Source of the DNA: Uloborus plumipes
Lineage: Eukaryota > Arthropoda > Arachnida > Araneae > Uloboridae
Direction of reading: 5' to 3'
DNA length: 64,000 nucleotides
NCBI GenBank assembly: GCA_038373865.1
Contig: JAXGGA010003009.1
Span: forward strand, 46,422 to 110,421
This document shows, piece by piece, positions 23,729 through 37,900 of the stretch. The position numbers were made by a program, and so were the translations under genes. Each line of letters opens with the position of its first letter. The stretch's first letter is position 1. Below the pieces are notes generated by a model that saw nothing but the letters and a program-made list of their open reading frames with translations, had not been told where the DNA came from and ran no database searches.

Positions 23729-25684
23729 AAGGCTGATTATTTGCATATGTTTCTCACATTTACAACATTGAGTGAAAGTTAGGTTAACTCGGAGCTCTTA
23801 CTAGCATTGTGTGACAGTTTGATTTGAAAATGTTTTGTTGAATTCAGATCATGTCGCATAAATTTAAAAGAAAAATAATTTCAAAACCAACAAAAATTAA
23901 AAAAAAGATTGTTTATTATGAAATCATTTTCCTCTTTTTATTTATAAAAATGTATTGGGAACAGTGAAAGGCATCGCACTTGTAATGACATGTTTGCGTA
24001 TTAAATTAAAAGTATGTTATTTAAATTGTAAAAGTTTTGAAACTTGGTCTTTACATTTTTGTTAGTAGAAAAACTTAATGTTCGTGAAAGACTTTTCTTC
24101 AAAATCATGTTTTATGTCCGTAAAAGTTACGAAAAATTAGCTGGAAAATCAGTTTGCTTGGTGGCCACCCTGATGTACACTACATATTTTAAAAAGCATA
24201 AGTGTCCTGATTTTTTCTTTCTAAGTCTCAATATACGTAACCATGACAACAAAACAAAATGCTAATTTTTATACACAGAGTGTGAATTCTGTTACGCTTT
24301 AGTTTTTGATTTTATTTTAAAGCTCTATTAGAATCATTTGAATAAATGAATTTAAAGCTATGAAGTATATGTTTGGTTTATTAAAATAATTTTAAAAATA
24401 TTTCAATTATTTAAAGAGGTACAGTGCGCTGTATAGAAAATCTGTGCTAAAATTGTTTTACAGTAGTAATAAATGATTTGAATGAAGTAGCTTTTCAAAT
24501 TTAAGTTAATTTTGACCATTGGTCAAATACTATCTAATAAAATACTATTTTTAAAAAATTGCTCTTTCAAATGGTGTACAGAAGTGAACTGTGCGACAAT
24601 TGGTTCACTTTTATTAATAGTTTTAAGGAAGAAATTAGTGATAGAAATCAAGAAAAGACTTGAAAAAAAAAGCAAAAAACTCACAGAACTGAAACAAATT
24701 CCACCTGACACAGAAAAAAATCTGTTCTTTCGAATGACATATATTGAGTGCAAGTAATCTCTTACCCTCATATTGGAGAACTTGAAAATTGTGTCGAATT
24801 GGAAAAAAAAAACCCGTAGGAATTAAATTTTTCAAACTGACCACCAAACCTTTTAGATACTAAAAGAGAAATTTTCAGTGAAATCAGCCAAAGAGTTATA
24901 GAGTTCAAAGAAATAAACTACAAAACAAGTTTTAGTTAATAACTTTTTATTATTCTTTTTCTTTCTGTTAAGCCAGTTGAATAAAATTTTAGGTTGCTGT
25001 TAAATTTAGTTAAATATGTTTGATAAGAAAAAGTAACTTAAAATTGTTATTTTTAACATAATTCTCTTACTTTCATGTATCTTTTTATGGGATGCAACAA
25101 AAAAGAAAACATACGTTCATGATTTAGCTTTATCATACAATAGAAATTCAATAGTTATAGTGTTAAAAATACAACATAAAAACAAGTTAAGGCGCACTAA
25201 GATAGGAACTGTTGCACAAACATTTCTCCAAATAAAGTTTAGAAACGAAATTGAATACAAATGGGAACTTGTTTGATGTACACTTATTATCATTAACCTT
25301 CAATAACAACTATTTTTAAAGATGTAATAGCATGAACTTAAAACACTTGCTATAAAATTGTCTGCTTACATAATGACTAAAACAGCATTAAAGCCAGTTA
25401 CAGTCTGTGACAAATAAATTATTAGATACCATACAAAAGTCTAATAATTTGGATCCAATCAAAATTCAATCTAATTCACAGAGACAGGAGATGAATAATG
25501 TGTTCAATATATGAAGTCTACTGATGTGACTAAACGCTGAGATGAAATGTTTTTTTTAAACAAAGCAGCACTTTGCTTCGTTTGTGTGTTTGTTGTTTTT
25601 TAAAATACAAAAAGCAACCATAAAAATATGGCAAAATAGGGATGGCATTCAATGAGTTTTCATAAAGTGCCACAAGAGCTAAGC
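23729..25684. other. Intergenic DNA and probable RANBP3 3' UTR
   Basis: From 25684 down to about 24930 this is the likely 3' UTR of RANBP3, because the first AATAAA on the minus strand is at 24952-24947. The left part has no recognisable gene. Confidence 0.5.
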
Positions 25685-25990
25685 TCATGATTGCACATCT
25701 GTTGAATCTGCTAAGCCATCTGTTCCAGTTTCTGTCGATTCATGAGGTACAAAATTAGTTTCTGAGCTACTATCAGCTCCATAGCTAATATTTTCTGACG
25801 AACAGGTTCGTTTGCTTGGAGTGTCTAATAAACTATCATCACAGGAGGCATCTGGAAGATTAGAACTAGTTGCTTCCTCAATGGTAGATAAACTTTCATT
25901 ATTTCTGAGATATCCTTCTTCTCGAGATCTTAAAGTAGTAACCCTCCAATCTAAAGCACTAAATAACTGTTCTGCATCTTTTGGCTGCGC
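25685..25990 (-). CDS. RANBP3: RANBP3 last exon, RanBD end and acidic tail
   Basis: A 306-nt terminal exon with acceptor CAG|GCGCAG and stop TGA at 25687-25685. It begins AQPKDAEQLFSALDWRVTTL, the end of the RanBD (vertebrate 'KDTGQLYAALHHRILALRS'). A Ser/Glu/Asp-rich tail follows and ends DGLADSTDVQS. The 3' UTR probably runs to about 24.93 kb, where AATAAA occurs on the minus strand (24952-24947). Confidence 0.93.
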   Translation of the reverse strand, partial: AQPKDAEQLFSALDWRVTTLRSREEGYLRNNESLSTIEEATSSNLPDASCDDSLLDTPSKRTCSSENISYGADSSSETNFVPHESTETGTDGLADSTDVQS

Positions 25991-28900
25991 CTGAAATAAA
26001 ATGTTGGAAGTAAAATACCACTCTTATATTTTATATATTTTCACTTAAATTTGAAAATAATTTCATTGAATTTCTATATCGAAACAAAGATTAAAAATCA
26101 TTTGATAGTATTTTTATCAATGCTTGAATCAAAAACTTGATTTTTTGGGGAATTTTTTTAGGATAAACAAAAAGCAGGTCTAGTGACCTTTTTAGATTAT
26201 ACATGTCTGTGTGTGAACATGGGAAAAATAATTTTTTTTTTAAGAAAATTATTCCAATGCAATCTATGAAACTGCTGATTTCAATCGGCAGGACAGATAA
26301 AGCTTGTAATTTTTCGTATAATGTCGGCCTCGTTAAATCGGGGAACAGATAAAAGAAATATCAATTACGAAATTTGAATGTTTTCTCTGGTTTGAAAAAA
26401 AAAGTGCTTTTGTAAAAAAAAAAAAAAAAACCCTTTCAACTTGCTAAAAAAATTGCTAAGAATTTTTTTTCTTCGGGAATGCTTTTAATTCAAACGGAAG
26501 AAAAATTTCTGAACATTAAATGAATGTTTGGTTTGAAATTGTTTGTTTTATTTATTTTTTTTTTTTTTTGTTTTTGTTTCAGATGAATATTATAAGCTCT
26601 ATCTGTCCTGCCGATTGAAAACTAGTTGCACGAATGTGCATAAGAATCGGTTGGATGTGAATATGTTTCCCCTCATGTTCAGACATGTAATAAAATAATC
26701 TAAAAAGCTCCCTAGACTTGCTTTTTTCAATATCATAAATTTTTTTTCCAAAACGTAAGATTTTTTAAGCCTTCTAAAGCAGGATTACTCCTTTAGAAAA
26801 ACAGCAACTTAAATGATCAAAGCTAACTAGTATGTTGTAGTCATCACAGAACTCTCTTCTATATATTACTCATGAATTCTTGGCTTAACATATAATAGTT
26901 ACAATAAAACTCAGCTATTATAAAAAGCAGAATCAAAGAAAATTTAGAGTTATTTTAAAAGTCTTGTTTAAATTTTCCAAAAAGTTTTATTTGATAACAG
27001 ATAGAAGCTGGCAAGAGATAAAAAATTAAAATCCATTGCAATTTCTATGATCATCCTCAACAGTTAAATTACGTGAAAGACTTACATAAGGCAATCTTAA
27101 GTCAAAGACAAGCTAAAATTCTCAATGAATGGCAACCCTGGTTGAGATCCAGGGAGCTACTACGCTTGAGTAGGAAAGGGATCAAAATGTCCATTGGGTT
27201 TCGAACCGGACACTGTTCTCTTAATAGGCACCTCAAAATTTGGTAGGTGTCACTGATGATACAGCTTTCAATATTTACGGTTTGAGATTAGTACTAAAAG
27301 AGCTGATTTAGAAGGGAACAAGTGCAGTTTTGACTAGAACAGCAGTATTTTGGTGAAAGAAGTTAACTTCTCTTGGATCTTGGACATCATCTATCAATTT
27401 ACATCTTGGTTGTTCTTTGAAAAAGACAAACAAGACTTCCCAATTTGAGAAAAATATTATGCCCATTCAGCTTCATTTGAACATATCGTCGGTACTATGC
27501 TAAAATAACAAACATGAAAAATCAAGTTTTTCAAGTTCGAATTTTACAAATAATTAAAATGATACCTTCGAACGATAGTTTTACACTTAAAGATATTTAT
27601 AAAAAATTGAAAATAACCAAACGCGTCAGGTGGGAAAAAATGATATTCAGTGTTTTGACTCTTCTGAAAAATGCCAATTTTCACATTCGTAATTTTAGCA
27701 TGGTGCAGACGATATCTTGAACTTTCTGACAACAAGTCTCTGACCGGAATAGACTTTCTCTATTAAAAAAAGCATTGTCATAAAAACCTTTGACTGGCAA
27801 TTAACAAGATTATACAAAATTTAAAAATCTTACCATGACAAGAAAGACTTTTACTCCTTGAGGATCAAAGGCAGTCAGTCGAACCGTTTTATGACTGGGG
27901 TGTTCAACAGACATACCTGGCCACACTTTAGTGTTGAGCACAACTCGAAGACTTCCCTGTGTTCTCATAACTATAAGAATAAATTTTAATGCTTCAAATG
28001 TAGCAACTCAAGATAAAAAAGTTCAAGTGGTAAGGTATTTCAGATAAAAATTAAAGTAGTAAAGATGTTAACTAATTAAGGTAGCAAAAAACAATAGGAG
28101 AGTGTCAATCTATTAAATATTCATACTTCAACTATTTGATATTATTAAGAGACTTACAAAACTAAAAAAAATAATATTGCTGAATATTAAAACACGATTT
28201 ATTTTTAACATTTTTTAAAAATCCCTACTTCAAAAAAAGCGTGCTCAGTAGCTGACGTCACAGTTAAAGCTGTTCCACACTTCACTTCGCTCCATGGTCC
28301 ACCATATCAACCACTACTCGTGTTTTACGTGTTTTAACTTGTTAGATGGGGCTCGGAAAAGCAGTTTTTTATCCACACAAAAAGCCAAACAGCCCCTGGT
28401 TCAGACCCCTAGAGGTATTGATTCACCTGGAGAACTTCAAGAGCACAACCCATATTTATTGTGCCCAAGCCACCGTTAATGAACACAGCATCGTTGACCA
28501 GCTAGGATCGAACCCGGTACACCTCCAATTTCAAATCCGATGCCTTACTAATTTCAGGCCACCACAGTCTCCAACCTTACACAGCAGATTTACATTGCAG
28601 CTATACTACCTTCTCATTATTGAGTGTTTTTTCCCTTCTATTATTAATTAGTTTAAGTCTATTAAGTCACTATGAAGATTAGATCTGTTAAAGGGCAATC
28701 CAATAACCTACCACAGGTGTCAGCAATGATGGTTTTAAACTTTTTATGAGAAAACATGATTCAAATTTTCAGAAATGCATTACTTGGCGACTTTTACGGA
28801 TTCCTGCAACTGGTGATTAACAACATTGTGAATGCTGCGAAAAACCTGTTTTAACACTTGCTGGCCCAGGTCCCCTTTTCCCTATAACTGTATTGAATTT

Positions 28901-31900
28901 GTACTTTTTGCTCAAGCCCATAATTTGGGCAGGGCAGGGGGGGGGGGGGCAACTTTGAAAAATTAATGTTTTTACATATGAGTGGCCATGGTTTTTATTA
29001 TCTTTCGATCGGGGAAAGGTTCATTTGCTCTCCACATCCATGATAGCTTGTTTCTTTTAAATATTAATTTCTTCATTATTTAAGCGCCCGTAATAATTGT
29101 TCAAAGCTTGAAGCGCTGCTAAAAGAAGTTTTTATGCAAAATGAAAGCTAAGTTTAATATTCTAGAAAATACTCCAAAATTCCTATTAACGCTTTAAATT
29201 GCTAGATGATAGGAAGCGAGCGAATTACCCACGGTATAGAATCTTCTACACAAGGCTCGATCTATGAATAAAACAAAAACGTCAAAACTTTCATTTCCAT
29301 TTAAGATATTAATACAGTAGCCCCTCTTTATATCGCTCATTTGGATTATCGCTCTTTTCTTTTGTCTCCCCCCCCCCTCCAAAAAAACTTTTAGTTTGAA
29401 ACCATTTTTGAGAAAATATGTAAGGTGCTCAAAAAAGGTCTCTTTCTCATTTATTTTTGTCCTCAATGTACAAAACGAAGATTTTTCTATTCTTCTGAAT
29501 TCGCAGAAGTGCCCTCATATGTAACTGCCAGCATGAAAGAAGCGGTAGACATGCTCGAGAAAGCGTACACCGCATTCGAACAATCAAACTCTGATCACAT
29601 AACTGCAATGCAGTTAATTCATTTCCGCTCTTTAATTGCAAGTGGGAGACAAGTGTTGAAGGATAAATCCCGGCAAACGACTTTGGATTCTTATTTCACC
29701 AAAACAATAGGTTAATTTTATGTCTGTATACATATTTTTTAAGACCTGCACATTGTAACAACAACTGCGGTAAGTTATATTTTTTGTTACTTTTGACTGA
29801 AAAAAAAATCTAATGTTCGAATAAATGAATTTTTATGTATGTGCATGTATAATTTACTTGCATGCTGGATAGAAAACTATTTTTAATGACCTCGGTTATA
29901 TCACGCTTTCGGATATATTGAGCTTTGTTCTTGTCCCCCGAAAAGAGCGATATAACGAGGGGTTACTGTATTTTAAAGCATCAAACAAAAACAAAAAAAT
30001 ACTTTTCCTACTTAGATCAACACACATAAATCAATTCAGTTGCAAGATTGACAATTCAATAGGAATGAGTTTTCACAAAGTCTAAACTAGATTTTGTTCC
30101 CACAGGTATTTTGAGTTGCTTTTTAAAAGTAGTGTACAAAAATAAAAAACTATTTTCTTACCTACTCTTGAATGCAGGTAGCCATTATGTTCTCTGTCAT
30201 TGAGCCGTAAAATTCCTCTACCTCTTTCTAACCAGTTCATATTTGTTTTGTCAAATGCAAATAATTTGCAATTGATCTGAAATTGAAGAAAGTTAAAACA
30301 GTTAAAAAACTAACACACTTTAAACATTGACATGAATAGGAATAGAGGATTATACAGCAAGCTTACTACTGGCAGGTAGATTTTATGACCTTGCAAGTGT
30401 CAAAAATTGTTCATCTTTACTGATAATATGGTTGGTAATGCTTTTAGAAACTTTAAAATCAGCTTGAAATGAAAGGTTTCATTTATAGCCAGTGCATGAA
30501 AACAGTGAGCTTGCATTAAGAAGCCCTTGACTATGAAAAGTAAACATGGCTGTAATTTAGTATACAATGTTTAAATAGAAAATATTATTAAAGTGATTCT
30601 TAAAAGTACCAAAAAAAAAAAAAAAAAAGCAGGGGTTTTTCATCAAACTCCCCAAAAAAAACGAGTGTTTGATCAAAACCGAGATGAACTGGGCTTTTTT
30701 TTTAAAACCTGGATTTTTCAAACTTGCCAGTTGCATTTCTGTATATTTTATTTATTCCTTATTTTCAAGATCAAATCATGAGAAAGTTCTTGATGTGTGG
30801 TGAAACAAAAATGAAAAATCAACACAATTTTTGAAGGGCCATTGGGAAAAGTAGAAAAAGGTAACAGTTGAAGAAAGTAGGAACTCTTCGGGGTCTGCGT
30901 TATTTTTAATTTTAATAAAAATTATGTTTAAGTTTTCAGTTTCTTTGATTGACTTGCACAAAAGTTGTTAGACATATAGTCTTTGTTTTTTGAATTTGCT
31001 TCTGTGTATTTCCAATCTCTTCCAAATCAGTCACTTTCTACCAATTTCTAGCATGTAGCTTATAGCATTGTTTCAATAGTCTTTAATCCCTTCTGATCTT
31101 TTATTTTCATTGCATTAAAAAAAAAAAAAACATTAGCATCACATACCAATAATTTTAAGCTTTTAACTTCTTCCAAGCCTCTGTTTTTTTTCTCAAAAAA
31201 TATATTTTTTTGTATTTTTTTTAGTTTCTCATTTTATTTTTTCCTTAGCTCCTTTTTTCTCTTCTGTTCAGCCTGAATTCTCTTTTCTTTGCCTCGTCCT
31301 AACAAATATGATTTATGGCCGCTCCATCTCTTTTTAATAAAGTCTTTGGTGTCTGGCATTTTGAGACATTGATAGTTAGATTATTTAAGACCATCTTTAG
31401 TAGACTGCGTACCGTTTATGGATGCTTCAAAAAGAGACCTGTTATTAGTAAGAAAATTTGATGTTTACAAGAATCCTCGTTCTACGTCTGCATTTCCATG
31501 AGGTAAAACAAGACAACCTCTACAAGTTTTGCCAATTCAGAATATTTAAGGTAATCAACTTCTTTTAAAGTGAAGATCTTAATTCAATAAAGGTCAATTC
31601 TCTATTCTCCTGTTTTGTTTTGAGAGAAAAACAAATCATCTTCAATTTCTTCACATTGAAGTATTCTCCATTCATCTACAATTTAGTCTATTTTGAAAAG
31701 TGGAGTTAACAAAACAGCATTTGCTAGGTTCTTTATAGACTTAATAGTCCGTGATTCAACCCTATTTATAAAATTGGGCTAATTTTCATTTTCTGAATAC
31801 AAATCTCTTGAAATCATTTTCTGAAGAAAGTACAAATTGAATTCTGAAGGGAAATCATGCCAAAAAGCAGGAATTTTTGCTGAATTTGCTACTTAGGTAG

Positions 31901-34900
31901 GAAAAATAGGAATAGAAGGATGAAAATGAACCCTGTTATTTGCTCCCTAGACATCGTATAAAAGAGTAACTAAGCTCACTTTTTCCATTAAAGGCTGTCT
32001 GGATTAACAGCCAGAAGACTCAGATGATTAGCTGAAAATCAAACACTGACAGATCTATCTTCCCACCCTCAATACTTATCAAGAGATTCAAAGTTTTACC
32101 TGTAGGACATTTGATTCTTCTTCTTCTCCAGTTATGATTGCTACTTCATCAAACTTCCTTTTAACTTGCTTAGATTCATATTCTTTGGCTGACTCTGTTA
32201 AACTCTTAGTCAGATTTTCTATGAAGAGAAAATATTAATATTAATATAATTTATTTATTTACTAGCTTATTATCCGGCGTTGCCCAGGATTGCATTATGT
32301 TCAACTTATTTCATGCTAAAATGAAATAGGTGAGCCTTAAATTGATAATTCATTGTTAATCGTCATCTTTGTTGGAAAATACTCATATTTAAATGCATTA
32401 AATTTTATCAATTTGTATGCTAAAAAGCTTATCTCTAATACTCTATACATTCAAAATTGAAAGAAAATGGACATTTTGAGACAAAAAACTTGGATTTCGA
32501 GTTTTTTGGATTTTTAAAAATTTTCAAAACTTTGCCTATGTGAATTCTAGTGCACCAAGACACCTCTGTGCCAAGTTTGATGACAATCCAACGAAAACTG
32601 GATTTGTATAAGGAACAAACATACCCAAATATATATACCTACATCCATTTATATATAGACTAGCTTTATACCCGGCGTTGCCCGGGTGCGTATTAATACA
32701 GCATAGCATTCAGAAAAGAAAAAAAATTGGAAGAATTCTATTCTTATTTGGGTATATAAAAATTTGCATCAATCTGTCTCTTAGGTACAAACTTTGAAAA
32801 AAGTAAAATATTACAGAAAGTTAAACGTTTACAGAAAAATAGTCTCACCAAAATGTGAAAATTAAGATACATGTTGTCTGTGTTTTGCCAAAAACTCTGT
32901 ACCTCAGAACTAGAACGAAGTAAGTCCAAAAATGGCGATTTTCACTTTTTTGCTTCATTGTATGTAGAATCTTATTCCACATCGATCCATTTCAACAGTA
33001 TTCTATAAAACAAATTCCTTCACAATTATTTAGCAGAGTGAAAATAGCACAAGTCCCATCTTTTGCATGTATCCGACAATCGTTTTCGGCCTCTGCTGAA
33101 AAATGACGAAAATGGACTTACGTTAGTCTGGTTCTGAGGTACAGAACTGTATTTGCATAATTAGCAAACATGCTAATTAAATATTATATCCGCATGAGAG
33201 TGCAAAAGTTGCATCAATTTCACCCGCCAAATTTAAAACATAAACAATTCATTGTTCCCACCTTTAAAGTAAAAATTATACTAAAGCAGAAATTAATTTA
33301 TTTCTCGTCTTAAAGGCTTATCTCCCTTACAGACGTAACTGTCGTCGAATTAAAAATTTGAAATTCAAATTTTTGATTATTTTTTTAAAGTCCAAAACTC
33401 CGCCCATGTGATTTCTAGTGCATCAAAGAACCTCTGGCCCAAGAGTGGTTAAAATCTGGAAGAAAAACAGGATTCACGGAAAGTTCACAAAAAAAAAAAA
33501 AATAGCATCAAGTAAAAGCAAAAAAGTATGAGGTTTTTAATCCACATTTTTGCATAGTTCCTCTAATAGGAGGACTTAAAAAAAGCTCGCAAAAATTAGA
33601 ATTAAATATCGGTAATTTTATCAAGTTGCATGCTTAAAGGTCCATGTCGATTACAAATATAGGCCTAGAAAGGCCATTTTCTGATTTTAAAGGCCATTTT
33701 ATTATTGCAACATACCTGTTATTTGGTTGAATTCAGTCCACATTTTTGTACAAAAAGTTCTAGGTACAAACTCCCAAAAGAACTTAATTATCACGGAAAG
33801 TTCACAGAAAAATAGCACCAGCTAAAAGCGAAACATGTATAAGGCTTTTAATCCATGTTTTTGCATAATTCCTCTGATAGGAGGATAAGAAAAAAAAATT
33901 CTGTATCATACATATTTTGTGCCAAATGAGAACATGAATTATAATTGTTTTTGACTTATTTCATGCTAAAATGAAATAGGTGAGCCTTGAAATGAAAATT
34001 CATTGTTTTAATTTTAATCTTTGTTGGAAAATGCTAATATTTAAATACCATAAATTTTATCAATTTGTAACCTAAAGGCTCATGTCGATTAAAAAAATAG
34101 GCCTAATAATAGGCTAGATTCCTATAAAAGGGTCATTTTTTGACAAAAAACTTGAATTTGAGCTTTTTAGATTTTTTAAAATTTCACGACCCCGCCTATG
34201 AGAATTCTAGGGCATCAAGGAGCCTTTGCGTCAAGTTTGATGAAAAGCTGACGCAAACTGTGGATTTATATAGAGAACAAACATACAAACATTCACTCAT
34301 TTTTATTGATATAGATTTGTTTATTTTTTGAAATTATACAGATCTGAATAAAATATTTGGGGAAGAGGGGATATCATTCAAAACTCTCATTTCAAAGAGC
34401 ACTCATGGGCAGATTTATAGGGGGGGGATTATAGCAGCATACTTGCCGAAAACTTGGGGGAAAAAATAGAATTTTTTTTTCTGGAAAAGTCAGAATAATC
34501 TTTTCTGATAGGGGAAACACAACCATTCATTAAATAGACAGGTAAAAAAAAGTTTGCTACCAGAAAGAAGTATTAGTCATATTTATTTCTTTTCTTCTTA
34601 TAATGTTGATTTAAAATTTGTGCAATTTCAAAACAATGCATTCCTAGTTTCAAAGCAAGATCTTTTGGACAGTCATAGATAAAAATTTTTAAATTACATT
34701 CTAGTTTCATAAATTCAAGCAAACAGGTTAGTTTGAAATGCAAAAGTACCAGGCTAAACTTCTTTTTTCAGCAGAAGAGAAAAATTTAAGTTTCCACCTT
34801 ATACAAAAGAATTTAAATGGCAAACAATAACTAGCAGACATTTTGAACTTGCTTATTACTGCCCAGGTAGGCTAGACTTACTGTCTTATCAGAACTTGTA

Positions 34901-37900
34901 ATATTTGTATTAAGTCCCAAATATTGTATAAGACATATTGATAATATCTTTAAAATATACTTTTAAAAAATACCTTCTTGATTTTGTTGCTCCATTTTTT
35001 CTAATTCTTCTTTCTGCAATGCAGCTTCTTCGAAAGTTAAATTATGAGCATCTATAGGAGATGAAGGCTGTTCTACGTGAGAGTCATAATTCTAGTAAAA
35101 AGAAAAAGTCAAAACTGTTAATTTATGATAATTAAGGTTGTTTAATTTTAAGTTGAAGGGAATATTTTAAGCTGAAATAATAATTGATCATGATAAAAAC
35201 ACACAACGCAATAAAAAACCTCATATTTAAGTGTTCCAAGAAGCCCCTTTTATATGATGCTTTAGGGTCATTCCATGTGAAATCAACAAGCCTCAAAACT
35301 TGACTATCACCAATTTCAAAAAAAATCATGGGTTGAATACGTCTATAAAGTGATACAAAAAAAATGATTTTTAAAATTTCAGCTGTTAGTTTTTTGTGGG
35401 GGACCCCCTAAAAAACTCAAAAATAGGCAAAAAGTCAAATTTTGGTACAAACGAAGATTCAATTTTCTCACCTTCTATTGCAGCTAAAGTATTTTGTTAC
35501 ATGTCATTTTAAAGCTCTTGAAACAAGCTTTCATATGATATGTGACTTGACAAGTTTTCGTGATGTTAATATTTCAAGGTCACCGAAAGCATTATTTGAC
35601 CTTGAATCTCAAAAAGTGTATTTTTTAAAAATCTGAGAAAAATATATATATTACTTCCCAATGTAGTGTATATGTGATAAAAACTTCAGAATGGGACAGC
35701 AATGGGATCTGGATGAAAAGGGACATATACTTTTTACACTATTACCACTTTATTGCAATGCCTATGGCTCCTGAAGATATATAATACAGAAATATTGCAA
35801 ACTGTGAAATGCTAGTTATAAGTGACGGTTGGCATATTGCACTTCTTATTTTGAGAGGTTATAAATCATTCCTGTAGCGTTTCTCCTAGGCAGTGGCGTA
35901 GCTAGGGGTTGGCAGGAGTGGTTCTTGCCACGGGCGCAGCAGCCAGGGGGGCGGCATTTTGACCTATTTTTTAAACAAGAATGTTTTTGGTCAAGTCCCA
36001 AACAGACTAAAAAATGAAAATTTGATTGACACTCCAAGCAGCGCAAACTGCGCCCCCACGCTACAAGACAAACCATACAAAATGTGCAACTTTGCTTTGG
36101 TAGATTTCGGTTGGATACACTGATGTTAGCTTAAATCTATCTGGCAGGATAGAATTTAGTTATATGGGGTCTGGAGTCTGTATAATAAGCTGATCTGAAA
36201 TCGGCCCCCTCGCTGCTGCGCCTGTGGCAAGAGCCACTCCTGCCAACCCCTAGCTACGTCACTACCTAGGAGAAACGCTACAGGAATGATTTATAACCTC
36301 TCAAAATAAGAAGTGCAATATGCCAACCGTCACTTATAACTAGCATTTCACAGTTTGCAATATTTCTGTATTATATATCTTCAGGAGCCATAGGCATTGC
36401 AATAAAGTGGTAATAGTGTAAAAAGTATACGTCCCTTTTCATCCAGAACCCATTGCTGTCCCATTCTGAAATTTTTATCACATATACACTACATTGGGAA
36501 GTAATATATATATTTTTCTCAGATTTTTAAAAAATACACTTTTTGAGATATTCAAGGTCAAATAATGCTTTCGGTGACCTTGAAATATTAACATCACGAA
36601 AACTTGTCAAGTCACATATCATATGAAAGCTTGTTTATAGAGCTTTAAAATGACATATAACAAAAGACTTAGCTGCAATAGAAGCTGAGAAAATTGAATC
36701 TTTGTGTGTACCAAAATTCGACTTTTTGCCATTTTTCGAGTTTTTTAGGGGGTCCCCCACAAAAAACTAACAGCTGAAAAAATTTTTAAAAATCATTTTA
36801 TTGTATCACTTTATAAACGATATTCAACCCTATGATTTTTTTGAAATTGGTGATGGTCAAGTTTTGAGGCTTGTTGATTTCACCTGGAATGACCCTTTAA
36901 GACAGGGATAGCCAACCTGTGGCTCATGTGCAACAATGCGGTACCGCTGACCAATGAGATTGGTATGCAAAGACTTGGTCAATGACATTAAAAAATGAGA
37001 AATTAATTTTTTTGGCAACTTTGTCAAACTTTAAAATGCCTACTCATGTTTGAAGAAAACCATTGAAAGCACACAGTGTGGTTATATGGTTAAAAGTATT
37101 ACTTAAAGATATAAAACCTTAGGTATGATTGATTCCTAAATAATTATAAAGACAATGGTGATCTGATGTGAAAAATATGATTATAGAGATACACATGTGA
37201 AGCATAGATAACATAGATAAGGGGGCAGGCACAAAACGTGTCTAAACTACAATATTGCAATATTTATCATTAGCTTTGAATGAAAACTGACATCAGTGGC
37301 AATGCGAAATCATACATATTTGCCTTACATGAAGAATTTCGTAATTGCCTAAGAACCTAATTAGCGCCAACCAGTTTCAATTGCAAGAGAGGACATTTCT
37401 AAAGAACTTACAAATGTATTTGAAAAGAAAGAAAAGAATTTAATATTGTTTGCACAGATGGAGTGCCTTATCTGGTTTTGTTATATTGTTTGAAAATTAC
37501 TAGGGAAAAGTTTATAAGTAAACATTGTATTATCTATCCAGTAGCTTTTTATGCTAAAGATTTATACCAACTTCTGTTGTTCACACTTTAGTGAGCTGTA
37601 TTGACAAAATACGAGCTCTAGCTTGTATTTTGGTATATTTGTTACAGTTCTAAATAAACAAGTTTCTCTATTAGTCAGTCTAACATAGAAGAAAGGTGAT
37701 GCAGCAAACACCGTTTTATGTGATCACGGTTAACGTTGTCAGTATCATTAAGTCCTGTCTGGAAAAAACCATCACTTTTTGTAATCTAAACTTCACTTGT
37801 TATCAATTTCTGAAAAATATTTTCCTTAAGTAGCACTAAAAGAAAAAAAAAACCTCTCTTATGTTTTTGCTTTTAAAATATTTACTGGAGTCCAGTGAGA

